Shown: positions 24,561 through 32,215 of the stretch, piece after piece | Numbering within the stretch: the stretch's first letter is position 1 | Layout: the number at the start of each line of letters is the position of its first letter | Source of the DNA: a virus | Length of the DNA: 43,602 nucleotides | IMG/VR virus record: IMGVR_UViG_3300009177_000063 | Coordinates: 1 to 43,602 of that record | Strand: one strand, 5' to 3' | Translations under genes and position numbers: made by a program | The notes under the pieces: generated by a model | Database searches by the model: none | What the model saw: only the letters and a program-made list of their open reading frames with translations | What the model was told of the DNA's origin: nothing

Positions 24561-25298
24561 CTAAGTCTTCTCCTTTTTTGCCAGCGTCCGATCCAGAAGA
24601 TCGTACTTCGCCGACGGGATTTCCTCGTAGGTTTTCGCGCCACTAAATTTCAGGAACGCAGCTTCGTCCGACCCTGTGGACATTACGCGCTCGCGCAAAT
24701 TCTTCGCCTGCTCTGGCGTGATGGGAGCACCCTCCATTCTCGCGTCGTTGTCCTGCCTCACGACAATATTGAGCGCGTCGCAAAAGACGCCGCGTTGCGC
24801 GTAGCTGGCGGCGCTACCGTCGGCCTGGCTCTCACTTGCTCCTGGCGGGCCTTGACCGATTCGCACCGTGAACTCGTTGGTGACCGAATGGCCGGCAGAG
24901 TGCATGAGCGTACACATCATCGTCACCTTGCCGCTGTCGATTTTGGAACTGAAACGAACGCTGAAACCGTGCTTGTTCAGGTACGGCTGCACCTGCTTCA
25001 TGATCGCTTCGAACGGCGCGTATTTGTATTTGATGTTGCCGTGCTTGTCAGGCACGGGCTTGAGTGCTTGAACGGTCGGCATCTCCTGCTGCAAGAGCGT
25101 GAACGCCCGATTGAACTCGCGCGCGGCATTCCTGTCCTCCATGCGCTCGCTCAGCTTCACCAGTTCGGTAAAGGCAGCGACGTTCGACTCCGTGATGCCT
25201 GCCTTGATCATCGCCTGCATCATCTCGCCTGGGGCCGGTGTCGCCAGCGGCATCGGTTCCATGCGCGTCAGGGATTGGTTTTCGGTTTCGTCGCTCAC
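24561..25298 (-). CDS. ERF-family ssDNA annealing protein
   Basis: 245 aa. The ERF core is residues 60-200: REFNRAFTLLQQEMP, KYKYAPFEAIMKQVQPYLNK, HGFSVRFSSKID, then MHSAGHSVTNEFTVR and SYAQRGVFCDALNIVV. The C-terminal part contains EGAPITPEQAKNLRE. ERF proteins anneal complementary single strands during phage recombination; the partner exonuclease is two genes downstream. Confidence 0.88.
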   Translation of the reverse strand: MSDETENQSLTRMEPMPLATPAPGEMMQAMIKAGITESNVAAFTELVKLSERMEDRNAAREFNRAFTLLQQEMPTVQALKPVPDKHGNIKYKYAPFEAIMKQVQPYLNKHGFSVRFSSKIDSGKVTMMCTLMHSAGHSVTNEFTVRIGQGPPGASESQADGSAASYAQRGVFCDALNIVVRQDNDARMEGAPITPEQAKNLRERVMSTGSDEAAFLKFSGAKTYEEIPSAKYDLLDRTLAKKEKT

Positions 25299-25477
25299 AG
25301 GAAACTTTCCTCCTTCTGCGCCTTGACGGGAGCTTCAGGTTTCGATTTCTCCAAAGCCTCATAAGTCAAATCCAGCGCGGTCTTGATGGCCGTGACTGGA
25401 ATGTCGTTGTGCGTGACAGCCAAGTCTAAAGCCTGTTTAAGTCCGTCCTGAAAGCCTTTGTTGTAATCCTCGCTCAT
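25295..25477 (-). CDS. Small helical protein, 60 aa
   Basis: Amphipathic helices (NKGFQDGLKQALDLAVTH). It is tied to the ERF gene by a 4-nt overlap, so it may act with it. The family is not recognised. Confidence 0.6.
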   Translation of the reverse strand: MSEDYNKGFQDGLKQALDLAVTHNDIPVTAIKTALDLTYEALEKSKPEAPVKAQKEESFL

Positions 25478-25764
25478 GCGGCACCCACTTTCTCTGGTGC
25501 GACGGCCGGGACGACTTTGGGTGTGCGCTTTCTCGTTCCGCCATTTATCTTCCTGGCGCTTGGCTTCGACGAAGGCTTCATCGTGAGGCAGTCGATTACT
25601 TTTTCGCGCAACGATAGAATGGCGTCAGCAATTTCCCTGTTGGTCTCTGGAACCGTTTTGAGCGCCGGGGCAAGGAGAAGTTCCAGCGAATGCTTTTGCG
25701 CTTCCTCGATGGTGTTGAACATTTGACCGTCGTCAGTTTTGAAAGATGTTGCTTTTTGGATCAT
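25474..25764 (-). CDS. Small recombination-operon protein, 96 aa
   Basis: The start is the ATG that overlaps the upstream HNH stop. The helical middle is NREIADAILSLREKVIDCL and the end is basic, Lys/Pro-rich. The family is unknown; DNA binding by the basic tail is possible. Confidence 0.6.
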   Translation of the reverse strand: MIQKATSFKTDDGQMFNTIEEAQKHSLELLLAPALKTVPETNREIADAILSLREKVIDCLTMKPSSKPSARKINGGTRKRTPKVVPAVAPEKVGAA

Positions 25765-26216
25765 GTGTTTTTGGTCTGTTTTTTGTGTTGTTCTACAGTT
25801 CTCTTGCCGTGACACGACAAGCAAAGCATTACGGTGTCCTCCTTCGTATAATCTTCGTGATGTCTCGATAGCCCGACGCCAAGTTTTCCGCAGTCAGAGC
25901 ATTTTTCTACTTTGCGTTCCGGCCCGCGCCTTTGCACTAGGACATATTGTTGAGCCCGCTGATGAGAAAAACCGAAGTGTTTTCCTATTTGGCTGTAGCT
26001 AAGACCCCTCGCCTTCATTTCCATCACCCGCTCGCGAGTCTCTGTGTTCTTAAAGCCTCGCGGCCTTCCTGCTTTGAACGGGGGTATGCCTAATTTTCTC
26101 CGGACGTAGCATATCGAAGAACCGGTCGTTTGGACTGATTTTTGAATCTCTCTCGGTTTCTTGCCTTCGATTAGCAACTTTTCAATCTGATGATAGGTGG
26201 TCCTAGGGCGAGACAT
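25761..26216 (-). CDS. HTH-HNH hybrid nuclease
   Basis: 151 aa. Two HTH-like segments (HQIEKLLIEGKKPREIQ, about 8-24, and YSQIGKHFGFSHQRAQQYV, about 74-92) precede a C-terminal CSDCG...SRHHEDYTKEDTVMLC module with a C..C ... HH.DY ... C..CH layout of HNH nucleases. It behaves like a compact homing enzyme whose specificity lies in the HTH repeats. Confidence 0.75.
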   Translation of the reverse strand: MSRPRTTYHQIEKLLIEGKKPREIQKSVQTTGSSICYVRRKLGIPPFKAGRPRGFKNTETRERVMEMKARGLSYSQIGKHFGFSHQRAQQYVLVQRRGPERKVEKCSDCGKLGVGLSRHHEDYTKEDTVMLCLSCHGKRTVEQHKKQTKNT

Positions 26217-26219
26217 AAA

Positions 26220-26393
26220 CTAGAATACCTCTGGTAGGTCTTTGGCTTGCTCGACGAATGGAAGTTGTGCGACAAGGCAGTAGCGGACCATCGCGCCAAG
26301 ACTTTTTGCGTGCCGCTTGCAGGCGGTTTCCAGCCGCTGTTCAAGCTTTTCGTTAATTTGAATCGTGATTCTCCGTCTGTTCTTCTTTGCCAT
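26220..26393 (-). CDS. RHH (Arc/MetJ-like) repressor
   Basis: 57 aa. MAKKNRRRITIQINEKLEQR gives the N-terminal strand, then helices (ETACKRHAKSLGAMVRYCLV). It heads the leftward recombination operon; an inverted-repeat-like site lies just upstream, so autoregulation is plausible. The earlier in-frame start would lie within the promoter region, so the inner ATG is used. Confidence 0.75.
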   Translation of the reverse strand: MAKKNRRRITIQINEKLEQRLETACKRHAKSLGAMVRYCLVAQLPFVEQAKDLPEVF

Positions 26394-26402
26394 GCCGAAT
26401 AC

Positions 26403-26432
26403 TGGTAACACGGTTGTCAGACAAATGTCAAC
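26403..26432 (-). promoter_or_regulatory. Possible promoter/operator of the recombination operon
   Basis: On the minus strand TTGACA lies 17 bases before a weak -10 (TTACCA). The plus-strand GTTGTCA (26413-26419) and TGTCAAC (26426-26432) form a near dyad with one mismatch. The predicted start of transcription lies about three bases before the ATG, so a leaderless message is possible. No other good promoter is seen in this divergent gap. Confidence 0.3.
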
Positions 26433-26491
26433 ACTTTTGCTGAATTATTTTTTACAGAGACTTTTTGGACAGAATCGACTAAGTTGCCCAA

Positions 26492-26884
26492 ATGATACCG
26501 GTTCGCTACTGGTTACCGATGCTCTGGGCTGCTGCCGTGGCCACCCTGGTTTTGCTCTGCCGACTGCGGTTTCGCACTCTGGCGGGTAAGATCCTCGACT
26601 TCCTGTCGCTGCTGATTTCCTACGACTGGGTGTCCAATTTGCGGCACTTCCGCATGTCGCATTGCCGCCGGTGCGAACTGTTCGACGCCAAGCGACAAAC
26701 CTGCGGACGGGCATCGCTGACAAAAGAAAGCTGGTATGAATCCCCAAGGACTGGGCGCTCCGAGCCCTACGGGTGCTGGTGCTATCTCCCGGTCAAAGCC
26801 GCGACTCCCTGCAACTGCTGGCTCTACGAACGCACCAATGGCGAATCTGGCTGGCCGGCGGCGCTCAACAGCTTTCCGTTATGA
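26492..26884 (+). CDS. Membrane-anchored Cys-rich protein
   Basis: 130 aa. A hydrophobic helix at 9-25 (MLWAAAVATLVLLCRLRF) is followed by a cluster CRRCELF, CGR, GCWCYLP and CNCWLY that may bind zinc. It is the first gene of the rightward early operon. The C-terminal Cys pattern is common in small phage proteins of unknown role. Confidence 0.6.
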   Translation: MIPVRYWLPMLWAAAVATLVLLCRLRFRTLAGKILDFLSLLISYDWVSNLRHFRMSHCRRCELFDAKRQTCGRASLTKESWYESPRTGRSEPYGCWCYLPVKAATPCNCWLYERTNGESGWPAALNSFPL

Positions 26885-27315
26885 GCGAATGTTGGGGTGT
26901 CACACTGCGGTTGCCGGGCGAGTCCGACCAGGATTACAAGGCTCGGCTGCAATCCAAAGCGGCAAACGCGCGCGAGGCCCTGGCCCGCAAGCACAGGGAC
27001 CTGAAAGAAAACCCGCGGCCTGACATGATCATGATGCTGGAAATCGCCGCGACCGCTGTTTTTCGCAATATCGAACGGCTCAGGGCTAAGCCATCGTACC
27101 AGACCAAGCACAGCGTCGAGTTACGCGCGCTCACCCGGGAGCTGACGACCATCACCGCCAAGATCGTCGATTACAAGGAGTCCCAGAAGCCCAAGAAGTA
27201 TAAGCCTCGCAAGGGCAAAGGCGAAGTGGTCGAGGAAGAGGCCCCGATTCAAAAGGCGTTCTCGCCTGGCCGCGTGATTCAGCCGGGGAATGGGTCTGGC
27301 GCTCCGGCGGAATAG
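26881..27315 (+). CDS. Hypothetical helical protein, 144 aa
   Basis: ATGA-coupled to the upstream gene. It is basic and helical (residues 15-110), with a Lys/Pro-rich disordered end (KPKKYKPRKGKG). The family is not recognised; nucleic-acid binding is plausible from charge. Confidence 0.6.
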   Translation: MSECWGVTLRLPGESDQDYKARLQSKAANAREALARKHRDLKENPRPDMIMMLEIAATAVFRNIERLRAKPSYQTKHSVELRALTRELTTITAKIVDYKESQKPKKYKPRKGKGEVVEEEAPIQKAFSPGRVIQPGNGSGAPAE

Positions 27316-27318
27316 CCC

Positions 27319-27605
27319 ATGTCCATTTTTGCCTCCTCATCGGAGACAGAAAAAATGGAAACGCTCAGCGCCGTCCGCCTTTCACACGATTCAAATTTGG
27401 ATTCCTCTTCCGGGCCGCGCTGCTGGCCCGCCTGGTTGACGCGGCCAACTCCGCGCTCGCACGTTTCGTCGAAATGCCCTGGCGCCGCGCCATGCTGCTT
27501 GCCACGCTCTTAAAGCTCATGCCCGCATCATCCTCGGAAAAAAAGTTGCGTCAACACCAGATTTTTGTTGCGTATGGCGAAATACGGACGCAGAATCGGC
27601 GGCGT
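27319..27605 (+). CDS. Doubtful ORF with possible frameshift
   Basis: From the ATG at 27319, frame 0 gives 64 codons to a TAA at 27511 with an uninformative Ser/Pro/Cys-rich sequence. A -1 slip at a six-A run (about 27350) would give RFKFGFLFRAALLARLVDAA and LLATLLKLMP, ending at a TGA near 27605, which looks more like a protein. No start codon is found in the second frame. Treat the region as either a small frameshifted gene or non-coding. Confidence 0.25.
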
Positions 27606-27644
27606 CACTTGTGACACGGCGTCGAACCGCCAACAAAAATGAAC

Positions 27645-27749
27645 GTTCTAAATTCAAATCCGCACCCACCGATGGGCCTTTTGGTACGCGCGCCCGCGCT
27701 TCCTTTTTTGGCCGTTCGCATCGGCTGGGTGCGGTTTCGAGTTTAGAAC
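27645..27749 (+). ncRNA. Long hairpin, about 32 bp stem, upstream of the HNH gene
   Basis: The sequence at 27645-27678 (GTTCTAAATTCAAATCCGC and on) pairs with 27710-27749 (GGCC ... TTTAGAAC): GTTCTAAA, CCGCACCCA and CCGATG pair without mismatch, two positions are G-U wobbles and two are single bulges, with a loop of about 31 bases. The 3' arm ends two bases before the HNH ATG. G-U wobbles suggest selection on RNA, not DNA. It may control translation of the HNH gene. Confidence 0.5.
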
Positions 27750-27750
27750 C

Positions 27751-28131
27751 ATGACCTACTCCGATAAACTGCGCGACCCGCGCTGGCAAAAAAAACGCCT
27801 GGAAATTCTCCAGCAGCGCAATTGGACCTGTGAGGATTGCGGAGACACAAAGTCCACGCTGCACGTGCACCACTGTTATTACGCACGTGCCTTCGAACCA
27901 TGGGAATATTCAGATAATGCGCTGAAGTGCCTTTGCTGGAGCTGCCACGAACAAAGGGAGGACTTGGAAGCTGACATCAGAATGGAGTTGTCCAAATTCA
28001 GCAAGTCCTCCCTTGTTGATATTCTAACTTGCGTGCTTCAGGTGGCGAAGAAAATTGGAACGCCTGAACTTTGTAACACACTCTGTGAATTAGAGGCTTC
28101 GCAGGTGGAGCGTGCGGAGACAAAGCCGTGA
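27751..28131 (+). CDS. HNH endonuclease
   Basis: 126 aa. RDPRWQKKRLEILQQRNWTC leads into CEDCG...LHVHHCYYARAFEPWEY and LKCLCWSCHEQRED, the C..C ... HH ... C..CH plan of HNH nucleases. The start is hidden behind a large hairpin. The stop overlaps the GTG of the replication gene. A plain nuclease or homing gene. Confidence 0.8.
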   Translation: MTYSDKLRDPRWQKKRLEILQQRNWTCEDCGDTKSTLHVHHCYYARAFEPWEYSDNALKCLCWSCHEQREDLEADIRMELSKFSKSSLVDILTCVLQVAKKIGTPELCNTLCELEASQVERAETKP

Positions 28132-29084
28132 AACTATATCGCATCCGCGACTGGTCTGACCACTTCGAAAACAACCGCTCGAAGACCGTGGTAAGCCTCT
28201 CCTGGGTCGCCATCCCGAATCGGCATGACGGCGAAAACTATTCTTCCATCGTCACTCACGAGGACGGCGCCAAGATATTCAGCGCCTGGATTTTGATGCT
28301 CCAAGTCGCCAGCAAGTGCGACCCTCGCGGAACGCTCATTCGGGACAACAAGACCCCCCACACCCCCCTCTCCCTCTCCCTTAAAACCCGCGCTCCACAG
28401 GAATGGTTCGAAATTGCCCTCGACTTTCTCGTATCCAACACGGATTGGCTTGAATACGAGGAACTTGCAGGAGACTGTCAGCCGACTGTCAGGCAACTGA
28501 CGCCCGAGTGCGCCTCGCGCGCGCGCGCGGAATGGAATGGAAAGGAGGGAATGGAAAGAAAGGAAGTGGAGTCTTGCGCTGTCGCGCCTCCTCCTGAAAA
28601 AACTACTAAAGAAGCGAAAAACTCAGAACACCAGAAGTTTATTGATTTCTGGTGTCGGGCGTTTCAAGACAGGTTCGGGCTCCCTTACGCTTTCGCTGGT
28701 GGAAAAGACGGAATGGCGGTGAAATCTCTGCTTTCCATGAAAATCCACCCGAATCAGTTAATTGAAATCGCGAGACGTGCTTGGGCCAAGACGGATGGGC
28801 GGCTCTATTGGGCTTGTTGCAACCAAAGTCAAACCCTGGCTGGGTTTAACGGTGCGCTGAACAAAATCAACGCGGAACTGGCTAAAGACGGCGGTGGTGG
28901 ACCCTCCATCTCCACTGATTCACTTCCCGACATCTACGAAATCGACGGCCACAAGTGGGCGATGAACGGTCCTGGACCCCAACGGAGCGACTTTGGCCCC
29001 GGGGAAGAGGGCGACGGCAACTTCTCGGGGTTCACTAAAGCGTTCGCGCATCGAAAGGAGAAATGGCTAAACGCGCGGAAATAG
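28128..29084 (+). CDS. Replisome-organiser-like protein (helicase loader)
   Basis: 318 aa. The N-terminal region (DWSDHFENNRSKTVVSLSWV, then GAKIFSAWILMLQVASKCDP and DTDWLEYEE-like sequence) matches phage replication initiation proteins, with a winged-helix-like domain to about 130. A Lys/Glu linker and a C-terminal DnaD/loader-like domain (about 165-265) follow. The gene is GTGA-coupled to the HNH gene and overlaps the helicase by 22 bases, as a loader should. Its GC-repeat tract (28516-28529) encodes an Arg/Ala segment. Confidence 0.7.
   Translation: MKLYRIRDWSDHFENNRSKTVVSLSWVAIPNRHDGENYSSIVTHEDGAKIFSAWILMLQVASKCDPRGTLIRDNKTPHTPLSLSLKTRAPQEWFEIALDFLVSNTDWLEYEELAGDCQPTVRQLTPECASRARAEWNGKEGMERKEVESCAVAPPPEKTTKEAKNSEHQKFIDFWCRAFQDRFGLPYAFAGGKDGMAVKSLLSMKIHPNQLIEIARRAWAKTDGRLYWACCNQSQTLAGFNGALNKINAELAKDGGGGPSISTDSLPDIYEIDGHKWAMNGPGPQRSDFGPGEEGDGNFSGFTKAFAHRKEKWLNARK
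28516..28529 (+). repeat. (CG)7 simple repeat within the replication gene
   Basis: Seven CG dinucleotides in a row code for alternating Arg-Ala. This is a slippage-prone site, so length variation is possible. Confidence 0.9.
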
Positions 29085-30451
29085 ACCGGTTACCGCCATG
29101 GGACGATGCCGCTGAGCGCGCCGTCCTGGGGTGTGTCTTTTTGTCCCCAATCGACTCAATGACCGAGTGCCTGCTGAAACTACGCGCCGGCGCGGAGATG
29201 TTCTACGACCTGCGCCATCAGGAAATCTACAGCACGTTCCTTTACCTTCACGGCCACTCGAAGCCGATAGACCTGATTCTCGTGCATGACTACCTGAAAA
29301 CCAAGGATTTACTCGACCATGTCGGAGGGGTGGCCTACCTGTCACAGCTTCCAGACGCCTGCGCGAGCGCGCTGAACCTTCCGGAGTATATCGACATCGT
29401 CCAGCGCAAGCACCTACTGCGAACGATCATCCGGACCTGCACGGACACCGCGGCGGCCGCCTACGAGGTAAACGGGGAAGCCCGGGAGTTTCTCGACAGG
29501 TTCGAAGCCAAGTCGCTGTCCATCCGCGGTGCCACCGAGCCGCTGAGTGGGTTCATCGACCTCCTGGCCATTCGCGGCAGTTTACTTCAGGACTACGATA
29601 ACGCCCAGACGAAGCAGCGCCCGATGGGGATGCCAACCGGGTTCGATGACCTGGACCGCATATCCGGTGGGATGATGGATCAGGAAATGATTGTCCTGGC
29701 CGGATTGCGCTCGACCGGAAAGACATCGCTGGCGACCTCTATCGCGTTCAACGTCGCCCGTTCTGGCACCGGAGTTGGATTCATTTCCCTCGAGACTTCC
29801 GGCAAGAAAATCGTTCATCGCATGGCCTGCGCCGCCGGGCACGTCGATGGCAGCAAGCTCTTGGCTGGTTCGGTGAGCGCCGCTGAGAGCCAGGCGACCA
29901 TGGCTGGGTTTAGTAGATTGATTTCGTGCGCGGATAAGTTACTGATTTCCGATGCTGGGCCCCTGAGCCCCGAGCAACTTTGCTCCGTCTGCCGGCGCAT
30001 GTATCAGAAGGGTGCCCGCCTATTCATCGTCGATTATCTTCAACTTCTCAACTGCCCCGGGCAGAAGGAGTATGATCGGGCGACCTACGCCTCGCGCGCT
30101 ATCAAAAACCTCGGCAAAGAAATGAACTGCCCAGTCATCGTGCTGTCGTCGCTGAATCGTGAGAGCGACAAGGACCAGCGGCGCCCGCGACTCTCTGACC
30201 TGCGCGCCTCGGGCCAAATCGAGTACGACGCCGACAAGGTCTGGCTGCTGTCGAACGATTCGAAGCAGCAGCAGGACGAACTCGCCCGCCGGGTGATACT
30301 CGATGTTGTGAAGAACAAAGACGGCCCGACCAAGGACTGCCGATTGATGTTCTTCGCCTCGGAGTTTCGAATGCAAAACGCAGCCAGGATTGATGACCGA
30401 GACGTTCAGGCCGAATTTATTGACGCTCCAAATACCCCATACCCCGATTGA
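29063..30451 (+). CDS. dnaB: DnaB-type replicative helicase
   Basis: 462 aa. The N-terminal DnaB domain spans about 10-130 (PPWDDAAERAVLGCVFLSP, then QEIYSTFLYL). The RecA-like motor has Walker A GLRSTGKTS (about 214-222), then GTGVGFISLE, Walker B LFIVDYLQLL (about 312-321), and KEMNCPVIVLSSLNRESDK, with DLRASGQIEYDADKVWLL near the end. It unwinds DNA at the fork as a hexamer. It overlaps its likely loader. Confidence 0.95.
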   Translation: MAKRAEIDRLPPWDDAAERAVLGCVFLSPIDSMTECLLKLRAGAEMFYDLRHQEIYSTFLYLHGHSKPIDLILVHDYLKTKDLLDHVGGVAYLSQLPDACASALNLPEYIDIVQRKHLLRTIIRTCTDTAAAAYEVNGEAREFLDRFEAKSLSIRGATEPLSGFIDLLAIRGSLLQDYDNAQTKQRPMGMPTGFDDLDRISGGMMDQEMIVLAGLRSTGKTSLATSIAFNVARSGTGVGFISLETSGKKIVHRMACAAGHVDGSKLLAGSVSAAESQATMAGFSRLISCADKLLISDAGPLSPEQLCSVCRRMYQKGARLFIVDYLQLLNCPGQKEYDRATYASRAIKNLGKEMNCPVIVLSSLNRESDKDQRRPRLSDLRASGQIEYDADKVWLLSNDSKQQQDELARRVILDVVKNKDGPTKDCRLMFFASEFRMQNAARIDDRDVQAEFIDAPNTPYPD

Positions 30452-30495
30452 CCAATGATCATCTCCCCCAAACGCCTGCTTGGTGACAGCCCGCT

Positions 30496-30756
30496 ATGAA
30501 CAAAGACGAGCACTTGGCACAACCCCCTGTAAGTTCGGTTGCCGACTTGACGAATGAACTTCACGCCCGAAGGCATGCCATGAATGAGATTTGTGACGCC
30601 GTGGGATCTGACAATCCTGAGCGAGTGAGCGAGTGCTTTCGGTTAATGGAGGCCGAGTTGTTCAGTCTCAGGAAAGAGCTTAAAGTTTTCAAACAAAGCA
30701 GACCGCGCCCGCATTGCGCAGGAACGGGATGGGTGAAGATGACACCGCCGCTCTAA
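30496..30756 (+). CDS. Small helical protein, 86 aa
   Basis: Helical, Glu/Arg/Leu-rich (residues 15-66), with a CAGTGWVKM tail. The family is unknown. Confidence 0.6.
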   Translation: MNKDEHLAQPPVSSVADLTNELHARRHAMNEICDAVGSDNPERVSECFRLMEAELFSLRKELKVFKQSRPRPHCAGTGWVKMTPPL

Positions 30757-30785
30757 ACTTTTCTCCGCCTGACCAAAGAAAACCG

Positions 30786-30814
30786 TTGACACTTTCCCCA
30801 ACCTCGCGTAAAAC
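30786..30814 (+). promoter_or_regulatory. Possible promoter TTGACA-N17-TAAAAC
   Basis: Strong -35 and fair -10 at the optimal 17-base spacing in a 114-base gap inside the rightward operon. Expected start near 30821, just before a GTG leader frame. The spacer shares CCCCA-N-C-N3-GCG with a second site at 32653. Confidence 0.4.
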
Positions 30815-30823
30815 AGCCGCACA

Positions 30824-30874
30824 GTGAACGCCGAAATTATCAAAATCTTCGAAACAAACCCCCGCTTCCTATGA
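30824..30874 (+). CDS. Possible 16-residue leader peptide
   Basis: GTG at 30824 gives MNAEIIKIFETNPRFL and its TGA overlaps the ATG of the next gene (ATGA), so ribosomes could reinitiate. It may be a regulatory leader or a remnant. Confidence 0.35.
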   Translation: MNAEIIKIFETNPRFL

Positions 30875-31377
30875 GCCTCTACAACATTCTGTTCGGTAAA
30901 AACCAATACGCCGATCTTCTGCTGGCCACACTTGGACTAAAGCAATCAGATTGCGGTCGGTTTCGTGACTGCTACCCGTCGGAGGACGGCACAAAAATAA
31001 TTGTCCATACACGGAACGGCGGCGGGAACCGTGAGGAGTACCAAAGCGTGATTGATGAGCTTGCCGATCATCCTTGCTATGTGAGCGACAATGACGACGA
31101 TTTCGATTGCACCTACGCGGACATTATTTTCCGCGTGCCCGATGGAGCTGAGGCGTTTGTCAAAAGCGTGGCTGATGCGACCGACACAACTCCGCCAGCC
31201 GAACGCTGGAAAAAACTCCTGGCCGACATGCAATCTGGAAAGGACAGCGCCGTGGTGTCTCGTGCTATGGATGTTGGCAAACAAATATTCAGCGCGATTG
31301 ATGCTGCGGCACCCACAGCAGAAGTAAAAACACCAGAGGGTTCGGTGATCATATCCTCCATTGAATCCAAGCCGTGA
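30871..31377 (+). CDS. Hypothetical protein, 168 aa
   Basis: Mixed alpha/beta N-terminus (KIIVHTRNGGGNREEYQSV, then ADIIFRVPDGAEAFVK), then a helical tail. A known phage family resembles this shape, but I cannot name it. Its stop overlaps the GTG of the KH-domain gene. Confidence 0.6.
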   Translation: MSLYNILFGKNQYADLLLATLGLKQSDCGRFRDCYPSEDGTKIIVHTRNGGGNREEYQSVIDELADHPCYVSDNDDDFDCTYADIIFRVPDGAEAFVKSVADATDTTPPAERWKKLLADMQSGKDSAVVSRAMDVGKQIFSAIDAAAPTAEVKTPEGSVIISSIESKP

Positions 31378-31940
31378 AGCCCAAGGTCACCGCCGCTCAC
31401 ACAATGAATTCTCTTTCCGAACTCCTGTTTCCTTTGCTTCGCGGCATGGTAACCGATCCGCAGGGACTCAAGATTGTCGAACAACCGCCGGTCAATCGCA
31501 TGGCGCTGATCGCTGTCACGCCAGCCGCTGCGGATTATCGCATCCTCTGCGGGACCGGAGGCCGCACCATCCGCGCGCTGTCGGCCCTCACGTCGCTCCT
31601 AGGCCATGCGCTCGGCACGCCGGCCAGGCTCGAATTGCGGGAGAACTTTCAGTATAACCAGGCACCCAACGTCCCGTTCATCCAAAACGACGACTTCGAC
31701 AAGCGGGCCTGCATTGACAACATCAAACAGTTCTGCGCCGTGCTGTTCGACCGCGAAGTGCCGATTACGTGGAACCCGAATGCGCCAGGGGTACTCGAGG
31801 TTTGGATCGACGCAGACCTTGACGACGCTAAGGAAGTCTCGACGGTGTTTGCGCTCGGAGAAAGCTTCTACCCATACGGCTATCGGCAGGGGACTATGAT
31901 CAAAATCAAGACCCTCAAGAAGTCGCTCAAACGAAAATGA
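31374..31940 (+). CDS. KH-domain (KhpA-like) RNA-binding protein
   Basis: 188 aa. Residues about 14-85 match the KhpA-type KH domain: a short helix (LSELLFPLLRGMV), DPQGLKIVEQ, then ALIAVTPAAADYRILCGTGG with the GxxG loop at 60-63, followed by RTIRALSALTSLL. The C-terminal half (about 100-188) is a separate unknown alpha/beta domain. KH domains bind single-stranded RNA or DNA. In bacteria KhpA works with KhpB in RNA control. The alternative ATG at codon 11 is equally good as a start. Confidence 0.7.
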   Translation: MKPKVTAAHTMNSLSELLFPLLRGMVTDPQGLKIVEQPPVNRMALIAVTPAAADYRILCGTGGRTIRALSALTSLLGHALGTPARLELRENFQYNQAPNVPFIQNDDFDKRACIDNIKQFCAVLFDREVPITWNPNAPGVLEVWIDADLDDAKEVSTVFALGESFYPYGYRQGTMIKIKTLKKSLKRK

Positions 31941-32215
31941 AACCAAAACCCATCATCATCGCGCTCACCGGCTCTCTCAGTCAGGTTCAGAAAAAGGAAC
32001 TCTCGGATTCTGGCTACATTGTGATCATGGCAGAGCGGCCAGAGGACGTGCGGTTGATTAAACCCAGTTCGCTTGGGTTCGACGCCGACATGCTGTCCAT
32101 GGCCGCGCTCGGAGCCATTATGGGCAACGAGTCGAGTGCTGAGAGATCCGCTTTCGTGCGACTGCTCTTTGCCGCGCTGAAGGATGAACAGGTCAAAAAC
32201 GAAAATACCAAATGA
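31937..32215 (+). CDS. Hypothetical protein, 92 aa
   Basis: ATGA-linked on both sides. The N-terminus (PIIIALTGSLSQVQKKELSD) is Rossmann-like in pattern. Family unknown. Confidence 0.6.
   Translation: MKPKPIIIALTGSLSQVQKKELSDSGYIVIMAERPEDVRLIKPSSLGFDADMLSMAALGAIMGNESSAERSAFVRLLFAALKDEQVKNENTK

Noticed and set aside
27645-27749. attC-like integron site
   Set aside because: The ends read GTT...AAC, the inverse of the attC core arrangement, and no integrase is present.
28516-28529. Z-DNA-forming CG tract as a regulatory element
   Set aside because: It codes for ordinary Arg/Ala residues within a clear gene; no evidence for more.
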